Source of the DNA: Halorubrum salipaludis
GTDB taxonomy: Archaea > Halobacteriota > Halobacteria > Halobacteriales > Haloferacaceae
Length of the DNA stretch: 64,000 nt
NCBI RefSeq assembly: GCF_002286985.1
Contig: NZ_NSKC01000002.1
Span: 434,001-498,000, forward strand
Direction: 5' to 3'
Below the pieces are notes generated by a model, which saw only the letters and a program-made list of their open reading frames with translations, searched no databases and had not been told where the DNA came from. Positions 40,158 through 49,328 of this stretch are shown here, in pieces. A program made the position numbers and the translations under genes. The first letter of the stretch is position 1. Each line of letters begins with the position of its first letter.

Positions 40158-40538
40158 ATGCGTCGACGAGAGCTCCTCACCGGGACGGCCGCGCTGGCGA
40201 CCGCGGCCGCGGGCTGTCTCGGGTTCGGCGAGAACGACTCCGGACGACTCGATCTGACGGTCCGAAACGACGGTGACGAGCCGGTCGACGTGGAGGTGGT
40301 CGTCGAGGGTGACGACGGGACGACGTATGTAGAGGAGTCCGACCGCGTCGACGCCGGCGTCGCCCGGGCGTTCGAGGTGACCGTCGGCGCGACGGGCGGT
40401 CACGAGGTCGTCGTGACGGGCGCCGACTGGGAGGGGCGGCTCGCGTGGGACGCCGGCGTCTGCGCCCTGTACGACGGGACCGTCGCCGTCGAGGCCGAGA
40501 CCGTCTCGGTCGCCGGCGAGTGCGTCGATCCGCGGTAG
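40158..40538 (+). CDS. Small TAT lipoprotein
   Basis: A 126-residue protein. MRRRELLTGTAALATAAAGC is a TAT signal with lipobox (Cys20), so it is exported folded and lipid-anchored. The mature part looks like one Ig-like or CARDB-type beta domain (LDLTVRNDGDEPVDVEVVV). Cys at DAGVCALY and GECVDPR may form a disulfide. Function unknown. It lies directly between the TIR element and the acyl-CoA synthetase. Confidence 0.75.
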   Translation: MRRRELLTGTAALATAAAGCLGFGENDSGRLDLTVRNDGDEPVDVEVVVEGDDGTTYVEESDRVDAGVARAFEVTVGATGGHEVVVTGADWEGRLAWDAGVCALYDGTVAVEAETVSVAGECVDPR

Positions 40539-40589
40539 CCGAACGTTCAGGAAAATTACTTACGGTCACCGCGAAAACGGCCGGACGAG

Positions 40590-42614
40590 ATGGACGAGTA
40601 CGAGGGGATAGACGAGGTCGTACACGAGCCGAGCGCGGCGTTCGCCGAGTCGACGAACGTCGCCGCGTTCATGCGCGAGTACGGGATCGACGACTACGAG
40701 GAGCTAATCCGCCGGACCACCTCGGCGGTCGCGGGCGAACCCGAGTCCGGCGTCGACTGGTTCTGGGACGAGATCGTCGACTACCTCGACATCGACTTCT
40801 ACGCCGATTACGACGCGGTGCGAAACAACGCCGACGGCCCGCAGTTCACCGACTGGTACCTCGGCGGCGAGATCAACGTCGCGCACAACGTCGTCGACCG
40901 CCACGCCGCCGTCGACTCCCCGGACCGCAACCGGGTCGCGCTGATCTGGGAGGGCGAGCCCGGGGACGTGCGGGAGGTGACGTTCCACGAGCTCAAACGC
41001 GAGAGCGACCGCGTCGCCAACTACCTGGAGTCGGTCGGGATCGAGGCCGGGGACACGGTCGGGCTGTACATGCCGATGGTGCCCGAGGTCGTCCCCATCC
41101 TCTACGGCTGCCTGAAGGTCGGCGCGATCGCGGTGCCGATCTTCTCCGGGTTCGGCACGGAGGCGACGGCGACCCGGATCGCGGACGCCGAGCCGTCGGT
41201 CCTCTTCACGGGAGACGGGTTCTACCGCCGCGGGAGCGAGGTGCGGCTGAAGGCGACCGCAGACGCGGCGATCGAGGAGGCGGGCCACGTCGAGCACGCC
41301 GTGGTGTACGACCGGCTCGGCGCGACGCCGGGAAGCGACGGGGAGACCGCCCCCGAAGACCCGATTCCGTGGAATCCCGACCGCGACGTGACGTGGGAGG
41401 CGGCGGTCGCGTCGCAGCCGACCGGCTACGAGACGAAGCGGCTCCCCAGCGATCAGGAGTCCATGCTGCTGTACTCGTCGGGGACCACCGGCGAGCCGAA
41501 GGGGATCGTCCACACCCACGCGGGCGTCCTCACGCAGTGCGCCAAGGAGATCCACTTCGGCTTCGACCAGAAGCCCGCGGACCGGTTCTTCTGGGTGTCC
41601 GACATCGGCTGGATGATGGGGCCGTGGACGCTGATCGGCAACCACGCGTTCGGCGGGACCGTGGTGATGTACGAGGGCGCGCCCGACCACCCGGAGCCGG
41701 ATCGCTTCTGGGAGATGATCGACCGGCACGCGATCACGCAGTTCGGTATCTCGCCGACCGCGATCCGCGCGCTCCGCAAACACGGCGACGAGTGGGTCGA
41801 GGGCCACGACCTCTCCTCGCTCCGCATCCTCGGCTCAACGGGCGAGCCGTGGGACCCCGAGTCGTGGCGCTGGTTCTACGACGCGGTCGGCGGCTCCGAG
41901 TGCCCGATAATCAACATCTCCGGCGGCACGGAGATCTGCGGCTGCTTCCTGATGCCGATGCCGAACCAGCCCCTCAAGCCCTGCACGCTCGGCGGGCCGG
42001 GGCTCGGGATGGACATCGACATCGTCGACGAGAGCGGCGCGTCGGTCAGGGAGTCGGGCGAGCGCGGGTTCCTCGTCGCGCGCGACTCCTGTCCGTCGAT
42101 GACGAAGTCGCTGTGGTCGGGCGACGAGCGCTACCTCGAGGAGTACTGGTCGACGTGGGAGGACCTGTGGGACCACGGCGACTTCGCGCAGAAGGACTCG
42201 GGCGGCTTCTGGTTCCTGCACGGGCGCGCGGACGACGCCCTGAACGTCGCCGGCCGGAAGGTCGGGCCGGCCGAGATCGAGGGCGTGCTCATCGACCACG
42301 ACGCCGTCAACCAGGCGGCCGCGGTCGGCGTCCCCGACGACACCACGGGGACTGCCGTGGTCGTGTACGTCGTGCTCGAACCCGGCGTCGAGCCGACCGA
42401 CGAGCTCCGCGAGGAGCTGCGAGCGCTGGTCGGCGAGGAGCACGGGAAGCCGTTCCGGCCGCGCGAGCTGCTGTTCGTCGACGCCTTCCCGAAGACGCAG
42501 TCGGGGAAGATCATCCGGCGAGCGATCGAGTCCGTCTACCGGGGCGAAGACCCGGGCGACCTCTCGTCGATGGAGAACCCGGAGGCGCTCGAGGGACTGC
42601 GCGATCCGTCCTGA
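40590..42614 (+). CDS. AMP-forming acetyl/acyl-CoA synthetase
   Basis: A 674-residue adenylate-forming enzyme. The AMP motif is LLYSSGTTGEPKGIVHTHAG, then SDIGWMMGPW, GSTGEPW, YWSTWEDLWDHGDFAQKD, and the C-terminal KTQSGKIIRR with the acyl-adenylate lysine. It activates acetate or a short acyl acid with ATP and CoA. The N-terminal 100 residues match the ACS N-domain. Substrate size is not decided by sequence. Confidence 0.9.
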   Translation: MDEYEGIDEVVHEPSAAFAESTNVAAFMREYGIDDYEELIRRTTSAVAGEPESGVDWFWDEIVDYLDIDFYADYDAVRNNADGPQFTDWYLGGEINVAHNVVDRHAAVDSPDRNRVALIWEGEPGDVREVTFHELKRESDRVANYLESVGIEAGDTVGLYMPMVPEVVPILYGCLKVGAIAVPIFSGFGTEATATRIADAEPSVLFTGDGFYRRGSEVRLKATADAAIEEAGHVEHAVVYDRLGATPGSDGETAPEDPIPWNPDRDVTWEAAVASQPTGYETKRLPSDQESMLLYSSGTTGEPKGIVHTHAGVLTQCAKEIHFGFDQKPADRFFWVSDIGWMMGPWTLIGNHAFGGTVVMYEGAPDHPEPDRFWEMIDRHAITQFGISPTAIRALRKHGDEWVEGHDLSSLRILGSTGEPWDPESWRWFYDAVGGSECPIINISGGTEICGCFLMPMPNQPLKPCTLGGPGLGMDIDIVDESGASVRESGERGFLVARDSCPSMTKSLWSGDERYLEEYWSTWEDLWDHGDFAQKDSGGFWFLHGRADDALNVAGRKVGPAEIEGVLIDHDAVNQAAAVGVPDDTTGTAVVVYVVLEPGVEPTDELREELRALVGEEHGKPFRPRELLFVDAFPKTQSGKIIRRAIESVYRGEDPGDLSSMENPEALEGLRDPS

Positions 42615-42627
42615 GGGCCGTGCCGGT

Positions 42628-43098
42628 TCAGGCCGCCTCGCCGACCGCCTCCGCGAGCGCGTCGTAGTCGGGCTCCTGTCCCGGGTCGTCCGCGAGCCAA
42701 CGGTAGCTCACGGCGCCGTCGCCGTCGATCACGAAGACCGCGCGCCGCGCGATCGTGTCGACGCCGTAGCGCTCGAAGCTGTCCTCGCTCACGTCGTACG
42801 CCTCGATCGCTCGGTGGTCCGGGTCCGCGACGAGGCCGAAGGGGAGGTCGTACTGCGCCCGGTACGCCGCGAGCGCGTGCGGGAGATCGGTGCTCACGCC
42901 GAGCAGGGTGCAGTCGTCGCGGTCGAACTCGTCGCGGAGCGCCTCCATCTCGTCCGTGCAGGTGTTCGAGAAGGCGGCCGGGAAGAAGGCGAGGACGACC
43001 GGCTCGCCGCCGAGGCGGTCGGACAGGTCGAACGGTTCGATCTCGTCGGTCACGAGCGAGGCGGTGAACGCCGGAGCGTCGTCGCCGATATCGGGCAT
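42628..43098 (-). CDS. Peroxiredoxin (AhpC/TSA, BCP-like)
   Basis: A 156-residue thioredoxin-fold peroxidase. AFFPAAFSNTCTDEM holds the Pro, Thr and peroxidatic Cys47 of peroxiredoxins. CTLLGVSTDLPHALAAYR contains a second cysteine that could resolve. It reduces peroxides in the cytosol. It is convergent with the acyl-CoA synthetase and 190 bp from tatA. Confidence 0.9.
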   Translation of the reverse strand: MPDIGDDAPAFTASLVTDEIEPFDLSDRLGGEPVVLAFFPAAFSNTCTDEMEALRDEFDRDDCTLLGVSTDLPHALAAYRAQYDLPFGLVADPDHRAIEAYDVSEDSFERYGVDTIARRAVFVIDGDGAVSYRWLADDPGQEPDYDALAEAVGEAA

Positions 43099-43288
43099 AC
43101 GGATCGGTCACCGCGGCGGGGTATCACCGTTTCGCCGCCGGCAGCCGATTCGGACCGGCACGGACGGGAGCGCTCTTCGGATCCGAGACCGGCGCGATCG
43201 ATGAGCTCGAGACCGCTCGGACGGGATCTTCGGGTCATGTATCGAGGCAAAAAGACTATAGTCGCCAGAGAGCTACGGTCGTGTAGAG

Positions 43289-43570
43289 ATGGTAAGTGCG
43301 ACTCCACTGATCGGCGGCATCCCGGCGGGCCCGGAGCTCCTCATCATCCTGCTCGTGTTGGTCCTGCTATTCGGGGCGAACAAGATCCCGAAGCTCGCTC
43401 GATCGACCGGCCAGGCGATGGGCGAGTTCAAGAAGGGACGCGAACAGGTCGAGGAAGAACTACAGGAGATGCAGGGCGACGACGAGGAGTCGACGGTCCA
43501 GACCGACTCCGCGATCGACGACGAGGACGACACGGTCGAGACCGAGACCGAGAAAGAGACCAGCGCGTAA
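43289..43570 (+). CDS. tatA: TatA/E twin-arginine translocase component
   Basis: A 93-residue protein with one membrane segment (PELLIILLVLVLLFGANKIPKLARSTG) ending in the TatA hinge and an amphipathic helix, followed by an acidic tail. It forms the TAT pore. The many TAT lipoproteins here fit the haloarchaeal preference for this route. A GACTATAGTC box lies about 30 bp above the ATG. Confidence 0.9.
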   Translation: MVSATPLIGGIPAGPELLIILLVLVLLFGANKIPKLARSTGQAMGEFKKGREQVEEELQEMQGDDEESTVQTDSAIDDEDDTVETETEKETSA

Positions 43571-43629
43571 TCGGCTCCGCGGCGCCGACCGATCCCCGCA
43601 GCGACGTTTTCTCCGCTCTTCACCGACTC

Positions 43630-43702
43630 GGGCGCGTGGCCTAGCGGACAGGGCGAGAGGTTCCTAACCTCTCGATCGCGGGTTCGAATCCCGCCGTGCC
43701 CG
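43630..43702 (+). tRNA. tRNA-Arg (anticodon CCT)
   Basis: A 73-nt cloverleaf: acceptor GGGCGCG/CGTGCCC, anticodon stem AGAGG/CCTCT with loop TTCCTAA (anticodon CCT, reading AGG), T-arm GCGGG-TTCGAAT-CCCGC, discriminator G. CCA is not encoded. Repeats of its 3' end follow. Confidence 0.95.
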
Positions 43703-43916
43703 CTACTGCGAACGACGTGAGCAGTAGCGGTACAAGCGGGATTCGAAGCAGGGAACGAAGCGAGCGCAGCGAGCGGAGTGAGTGAGGTTCGAATCCCGCC
43801 GTGCCCGCGACTGAGCGAAGCGAAGGAGCGGGCACGGCTGACCCCCACTCGCTCGCTTCGCTCGCTCGTGGGGATCCCGCCGTGCCCGCTACTGCGAACG
43901 ACGTGGGAAGTAGCGG
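43688..43916 (+). repeat. Two extra copies of the tRNA-Arg 3' end
   Basis: GGTTCGAATCCCGCCGTGCC plus CGC at 43681-43703 recurs exactly at 43786-43808. A 32-bp stretch (43688-43719), covering the tRNA end and following bases, recurs at 43874-43905, with similar sequence continuing to 43916. Between them lie AGCGAAGCG-type palindromes. No integrase is near. Confidence 0.8.
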
Positions 43917-43922
43917 CGACTG

Positions 43923-44624
43923 TTACTGATCCTCGCCGAGCCGCCGGAACGACCGGCTCGCGAGCCACACCGATCCGACGCCGATCGCGAGCGTCGCGGC
44001 CGCCAGCAGGGGGCCGGGCTCGTAGAGGAGCGGCGGGTGGTAGCCGACCGCGTAGTCGAGGGCGACGTTGACGACGGCGAGCGCCAGCGCCAGCGCCAGC
44101 GCGCCGCGGGTGGTCCGGCCGAACGCCGGGAACAGCAGCGCGAGCCCGACGAAGAGCAGGTGGGTGCCGAGGACTCCCCAGTAGTAGATCCACGCGTCGG
44201 GGGCGGCGACGTACTGCGAAAAGGCGAGGTTCAGGGAGACGAGCGGCCAGAGCCCGAACTGGACCAGCCAGACGAACGCGACGGTCTGGAGGTACGCGAG
44301 CCCGCGCGAGGTCGGGGCGTCGGTCACGCGCTCCCCGCGGCGGACCGTGGGAACGAGGCTTAAAAGGACGATCCCGCCGAGCCCGACCGCGACGGCGGAG
44401 TCGGCGTATAAGGGCCACAGCGGGACCGGGACTTCCCCGGCGGTCGGCGCGTAGTACCCGATCCCGACCGCGAGCATGAACGCGGCGAACCCGCACACGA
44501 CCGCGAGGCTCCGCGGCGTGCCGAGCAGCTCCTCGGCGATCGCGTCTCGGACCCGCCGCCGGACCGGCGCGCGTCGGAGCCGACCGAGCGACCGGATCCC
44601 TCCCGAGGCGTCGGAGCGTGTCAC
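43923..44624 (-). CDS. DUF1405-type membrane protein
   Basis: A 233-residue protein with about six hydrophobic segments. WPLYADSAVAVGLGGIVLL and FGLWPLVSLNLAF with LLFVGLALLFPAF fit DUF1405 proteins of archaea and Bacillus. It begins with GTG (44622-44624), after which a basic N-terminus of about 40 residues precedes the first segment. Function unknown. Confidence 0.78.
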   Translation of the reverse strand: MTRSDASGGIRSLGRLRRAPVRRRVRDAIAEELLGTPRSLAVVCGFAAFMLAVGIGYYAPTAGEVPVPLWPLYADSAVAVGLGGIVLLSLVPTVRRGERVTDAPTSRGLAYLQTVAFVWLVQFGLWPLVSLNLAFSQYVAAPDAWIYYWGVLGTHLLFVGLALLFPAFGRTTRGALALALALAVVNVALDYAVGYHPPLLYEPGPLLAAATLAIGVGSVWLASRSFRRLGEDQ

Positions 44625-44678
44625 ACCGCCCGTTTCGCCCGCGACGACCTAAAGGGCCCCCCTCTCCGCCTGACCCGG

Positions 44679-45335
44679 TTACTCCCGTTGCAGTTCCAGG
44701 GCCTGGGCCGTCGGGAGGTTCCAGCCGTACGTGACCGCAGCCAGCCGGGTTCCGACGGTCACGACCGCGCACGCCGCGGCGGCGGTCCCGCCGCTCGCGC
44801 CGATCAGCCCGACGGCCCAGTACGCGGCCCCGCCGAGGACCGCACAGCTCGCGTAGAAGTCCTCGAAGAGGATGAAGGGGGCCCGGTCGAGGAGGATGTC
44901 CGCGAACGCGCCGCCGCCGACGGCGTTGATCGTCGCGATCGCCACGACGCCGAACGCCGACACGCCGACCTCGGTCGCGACGATCGCGCCCGCCGTCGCG
45001 AACGCCGCCAGCCCGACGGCGTCCGAGACGAGGGTCACCGGATGCGTCTCCGGAGCCGACAGCACCGCGTTCAGCCCGATCGCCAGCGCGACGCCGACCA
45101 GCCCCAGCCCGATCTCGACCGGGGACTGGAGCGCGAGCGGAACGCGAGCGACGAGCAGGTCCCGGGTCGCGCCGCCGGCGAACGCCATCGCCAGCCCGAC
45201 AACGACGATCCCTAGCAGGTCGAACTCCTCGCGGATCGCCTTCGACGACCCGACCAGCGCGAACGCGACTAATCCGACCGTGTTCATCGCGGCGAACGGG
45301 TCGCCGAACAGCGCCGCAGCGAGACCTGGACTCAC
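44679..45335 (-). CDS. TRIC/YadS-family (UPF0126) membrane protein
   Basis: A 218-residue protein with seven hydrophobic segments in two repeats, each with a GGG or GG turn (AFAGGATRDLLV and NAVGGGAFADILLDRAPFI), the signature of prokaryotic TRIC cation channels. It starts with GTG at 45333-45335. It is divergent from the pilus ATPase gene. Confidence 0.88.
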   Translation of the reverse strand: MSPGLAAALFGDPFAAMNTVGLVAFALVGSSKAIREEFDLLGIVVVGLAMAFAGGATRDLLVARVPLALQSPVEIGLGLVGVALAIGLNAVLSAPETHPVTLVSDAVGLAAFATAGAIVATEVGVSAFGVVAIATINAVGGGAFADILLDRAPFILFEDFYASCAVLGGAAYWAVGLIGASGGTAAAACAVVTVGTRLAAVTYGWNLPTAQALELQRE

Positions 45336-45488
45336 TGCGTTCGGTTACGACCGCGAGACGCATGAGTGTGCCGCAACAGCGACGGGGCGGACCGGAACCG
45401 GCGGGACGAACCGACTCTCCGACCGGGGATTATCAGTCCCGGTGTTTTGCGAGACACCTTTTTCAACGGGAGAACCGTGGTTGGAGCT

Positions 45489-48400
45489 ATGGAACCCGAG
45501 GACGCCGAGCGTTCGCCCCTCTCGTCCGACGAGACGGCGGGATCGCCGGCGTCCGATCGCTCCCCGTCCGATCGTCCGACTTCGGACCGATCGGCGCCGG
45601 AGCGCCCGCCGTCAGAGCTGCCGGTCTCGGTGGGCCGCTACTCGTGGCGCTCGTTCCTCCGCGAGCGCGGCCGCGACGAAGCCGCGGACGAGCTGTACGC
45701 CGACATCGGCGAGGAGCCGGTCGTGCCCGCGACCGCCGTCGAGGCCCACCTCGAAGCGGGCGTCGACCGGGTGGTCCGCGCCGCCGGCGTCGACGAGCCG
45801 TACGAGGCGGACGGCGACACTCCCGTCCCGGGACACGGGACGCTCGAGGCGGGCACCCTCGTGATCGGTCCCGACCACGTCGTCCTCAGCGGCGCGGCCG
45901 TCGTCCCCGCCGGGACCTCGACCGCGGCCGCGGCTCCCGATCCCGAGCGGTCGGCCGACGAGACGGGAGAACTGGACGACGCGGACGGCGGTGACGACGA
46001 GAACACGGACGACGCGGACGCGGACGACGCGGACGATTCAGACACAGACGGCGCGGACACGGACGACGCTGATGACGAGGACGACGCGACGGTCGACGAC
46101 GGCGTAGAGGACGAAAGCGGTCGCGATGCGTCGGACGAGCCCGCGGACCGCCCCGGTATCGCGGTCGACGGCGCGGGCGTCCCCGGGGCCGTGGTCGCCG
46201 CGGGCGCCGACGTGGAGTCGGTCCCGCGCCGCGCGCCGACGAGCGAGGAGTGGGACCGGATCGGCGTCGATCCGAGCGAGTTCCTCGGGTTTGACCCCTC
46301 GGAGACGGGGTACCGCGTCGGAGCGGCCGCGGCGGTCGGCGACGCCCTCTGGGACCTGTGTTCGGCGCGGTACGACCTCTACTCGGTGCCGGTGCTCAAG
46401 GGGTACTACACGTGGGACGACTACCGCGACGAGTACTTCCTCGACGAGGACGGGAACCCGCCGACGGTCGAGAACGAGGAGGGGGAAGAAGAGCCGCTGG
46501 AGTTCACGCACGAGGACAAGGTCGAGGCGCTGGGGTTCGACCCCGACCGGACCGAGGAGCTGCTGGGCGCGGGCGGGAGCGCCGCGGCCGAGCTCGCGGA
46601 GCTGGTCGACGAGCGCACGGTCGACGTGAACCCCGAAGTCGACGAGGACGCGTTCTTCTCGACGGACGAGGGCGACACCACGCTCGCGAACCGGTACGAC
46701 CTGGAGAAGGCGGTGCCGATGCCGAAGAAGCGGCACTTCCGCGAGATCGAGCGGTACTGGGTGAACAAGCCGTACGCGTTCGTGATCGTGTTCCGGTCGC
46801 GGAAGGAGAACGAGGTGAAGTACTACGCGGTCCAGCCGCACCGGACCGAGATCGAGACCGACTTAGTCGAGTTCCTCACCGGGAAGCTCCGGACCTCGAT
46901 CAAGTACGCCGACGAGTCGATCGCGGGCGGCGACGAGGCGTTCCGCGAAGGCGTGATCGTCGACGAGACGCTGACGCTGCTCGACCGGTACGACCTCTAC
47001 GAGCGCGACGACGACGCCCGCGGGGCCGTCGACGACCTCGTGGACGACCTCGCCGACCGCTTCGGCTTCGACCTCACCGAGGGGATCACCGGGCGCATCT
47101 CCGAGTCGCTCGGGTACGAGCCGCCGACGGAGTCGACGTCGACGCCCGCGAAGGTGCTCGCCCGGCCCGAGCCGGCGGTGCTTGCCGAGGACCCGGAGAC
47201 GCTCTCGGAACACCAGGTCGAGAAGCTGCTCTACTACCTCAAGCGGGACTTCATCGGCTACGAGCGCATCGACCCGATCAAGTACGACATCAACGTCGAG
47301 GACATCTCCTGTGACGGGTACAACTCCCCCGTCTTCGTCTACCACTCCGACTACGAGCAGATCATCACCAACGTCTACCACGGCACCGACGAGCTCGACG
47401 ACTTCGTCGTGAAGCTTGCGCAGCGCTCCGGGAAGGGGATCTCGAAGCGGCGCCCGCAGGTGGACGCCACCCTGCCGGACGGCTCCCGCGCACAGCTCAC
47501 GCTCGGCCGCGAGGTGTCGGACCACGGGACCAACTACACGATCCGGCAGTTCAACGACGTGCCCTTCACCCCGATCGACCTGATCAACTGGAAGACGTTC
47601 TCGCTCGACGAGATGGCCTTTCTATGGCTCTCGATCGAGAACCACAAGAGCCTGATCTTCGCGGGGGGCACCGCCTCCGGGAAGACGACGAGCCTGAACG
47701 CCGTCTCCCTCTTTATTCCCTCGAACGCGAAGATCGTCTCGATCGAGGACACCCGCGAGGTCGAGCTCCCCCAGCGCAACTGGATCGCCTCCGTCACGCG
47801 GCCCTCCTTCTCCGACGACGACAAGGGGGACATCGACGAGTTCGACTTACTGGAGGCCGCGCTCCGCCAGCGCCCCGACTACATCGTCATGGGCGAGATC
47901 CGCGGCGAGGAGGGACGGACCGCCTTCCAGGTGATGTCGACCGGCCACACCACCTACACCACGTTCCACGCCGACTCCGTCGGCGAGGTGCTCAAGCGGT
48001 TCACCACCGACCCGATCAACGTCTCGAAGACGATGTTCACCGCGCTCGATCTGGTCTCCGTCCAGACCTCCACGCGGGTGCAGGGCAAGAAGGTGCGCCG
48101 GAACAAGTCGCTGACCGAGATCAATCACTACGACGCCGAGAACGACGAGATCAACGTCCAAGACGTGTTCCAGTGGCAGGCCGAGACCGACGAATTCCTC
48201 CAGATGGGCGACTCGAACACGCTCGAAGACATCATGTTCGACCGCGGGTGGAGCCGCGCGACGCTCGACGAGGAGCTGCGGAAGCGCCGCGTCGTGCTGG
48301 CGTACCTCATCGACCGCGGGCTCAACAGCTACGCGCAGGTGGCCGCGACGTTCCAGGCGTTCATCAACGACCCGGAGACGGTGCTCGCGCTGATGGCCAA

Positions 48401-49310
48401 CGAGGAGCTAGAGCGGTCGCTGGAGGACCTCCGCGAGATGGAGTCGGTGCTGATCAACGTCGACCGCGACAAAGAGGAGATGGTGCCGCGGCCGGAGCCG
48501 GACGAGGCCGGCCGCGAGGAGGTCGAGCGCATCCTCGCAGAGGCCGAGGACCTGTTTGCGGAGTACCGCGGCCGGATGCCGGACTCCGTCGCCGACGCCC
48601 TGCTCGACGTCGCCCCGGCTCGCGACGTGGAGGCGGAGCCGGGCGCCGACCGCGAGGCGCTCGCGCAGGCGGCCGACGAGGCCGCGGCGCTGGACACGAA
48701 GATGGACCGGGAGCGCGACGCGGCACCCGCGACGGCCGAGCCCGGCGACGAACGCGCCGACTCGGAACCGCCGAGCGACGGGTTCGGAACCGGACCGGAG
48801 TCCGAAAGAGAATTCGCGGACCGGAGCCCGACGGCGGCGGCCGCAGACGACGGGATCGATGAGGTCGACGAGGGGGAGACGGTCGACGAGAGGCAGGCAG
48901 TCGACGAGGGGCAGGCGGCCGGTGCGAGCGACACCGCCGGCACCGACGATGCGGACGCCGCCGTCAACGCCGACGCCGACGACGGAATCGACTTCGACGA
49001 ACCGTTCGACGAGGGGATCGACGTGCTCGATCCGAGCCCGGCCCCGCAGCCCGACGGAACCGACTCCGGGGGGAGGGCGGACGTCGACGGCGGCGCGGTC
49101 GACGGCGGAGCGATCGGCACGGACGACGCCGAGATGGTCGACGGGGGCCCGGAAGACGACGCGGACGACGCTATCGAAGCGGGGACGGACGACCCCGCAG
49201 AGGGCGCGGACGACCCCGCCGAGGACGACGGCGAAAACGGCGACGACACCGACGACGGCGACATCGACGACTGGGGGTTCGGCTCCGTCGAGTCCCCGGA
49301 GGAGCGGTAG
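45489..49310 (+). CDS. Type IV pilus/secretion ATPase (PilB/VirB11-like)
   Basis: A 1273-residue protein. Acidic low-complexity sequence fills about 115-220, a conserved N-domain follows (220-650), then the ATPase: Walker A GGTASGKTTS near 725-733 and the Walker B/Asp box MGEIRGEEGRT near 805. The last 210 residues are again acidic disorder. It resembles haloarchaeal PilB3-type ATPases powering pilus assembly. A T-rich box near 45458 lies about 30 bp above the ATG. The gene is followed by the platform protein and pilin-like genes. Confidence 0.9.
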   Translation: MEPEDAERSPLSSDETAGSPASDRSPSDRPTSDRSAPERPPSELPVSVGRYSWRSFLRERGRDEAADELYADIGEEPVVPATAVEAHLEAGVDRVVRAAGVDEPYEADGDTPVPGHGTLEAGTLVIGPDHVVLSGAAVVPAGTSTAAAAPDPERSADETGELDDADGGDDENTDDADADDADDSDTDGADTDDADDEDDATVDDGVEDESGRDASDEPADRPGIAVDGAGVPGAVVAAGADVESVPRRAPTSEEWDRIGVDPSEFLGFDPSETGYRVGAAAAVGDALWDLCSARYDLYSVPVLKGYYTWDDYRDEYFLDEDGNPPTVENEEGEEEPLEFTHEDKVEALGFDPDRTEELLGAGGSAAAELAELVDERTVDVNPEVDEDAFFSTDEGDTTLANRYDLEKAVPMPKKRHFREIERYWVNKPYAFVIVFRSRKENEVKYYAVQPHRTEIETDLVEFLTGKLRTSIKYADESIAGGDEAFREGVIVDETLTLLDRYDLYERDDDARGAVDDLVDDLADRFGFDLTEGITGRISESLGYEPPTESTSTPAKVLARPEPAVLAEDPETLSEHQVEKLLYYLKRDFIGYERIDPIKYDINVEDISCDGYNSPVFVYHSDYEQIITNVYHGTDELDDFVVKLAQRSGKGISKRRPQVDATLPDGSRAQLTLGREVSDHGTNYTIRQFNDVPFTPIDLINWKTFSLDEMAFLWLSIENHKSLIFAGGTASGKTTSLNAVSLFIPSNAKIVSIEDTREVELPQRNWIASVTRPSFSDDDKGDIDEFDLLEAALRQRPDYIVMGEIRGEEGRTAFQVMSTGHTTYTTFHADSVGEVLKRFTTDPINVSKTMFTALDLVSVQTSTRVQGKKVRRNKSLTEINHYDAENDEINVQDVFQWQAETDEFLQMGDSNTLEDIMFDRGWSRATLDEELRKRRVVLAYLIDRGLNSYAQVAATFQAFINDPETVLALMANEELERSLEDLREMESVLINVDRDKEEMVPRPEPDEAGREEVERILAEAEDLFAEYRGRMPDSVADALLDVAPARDVEAEPGADREALAQAADEAAALDTKMDRERDAAPATAEPGDERADSEPPSDGFGTGPESEREFADRSPTAAAADDGIDEVDEGETVDERQAVDEGQAAGASDTAGTDDADAAVNADADDGIDFDEPFDEGIDVLDPSPAPQPDGTDSGGRADVDGGAVDGGAIGTDDAEMVDGGPEDDADDAIEAGTDDPAEGADDPAEDDGENGDDTDDGDIDDWGFGSVESPEER

Positions 49311-49328
49311 TCGCATGATCCGGACGAG

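Noticed and set aside
43703-43922. An integrated provirus at tRNA-Arg
   Set aside because: The distances between tRNA-end copies are only about 100 bp and hold no integrase or viral genes.
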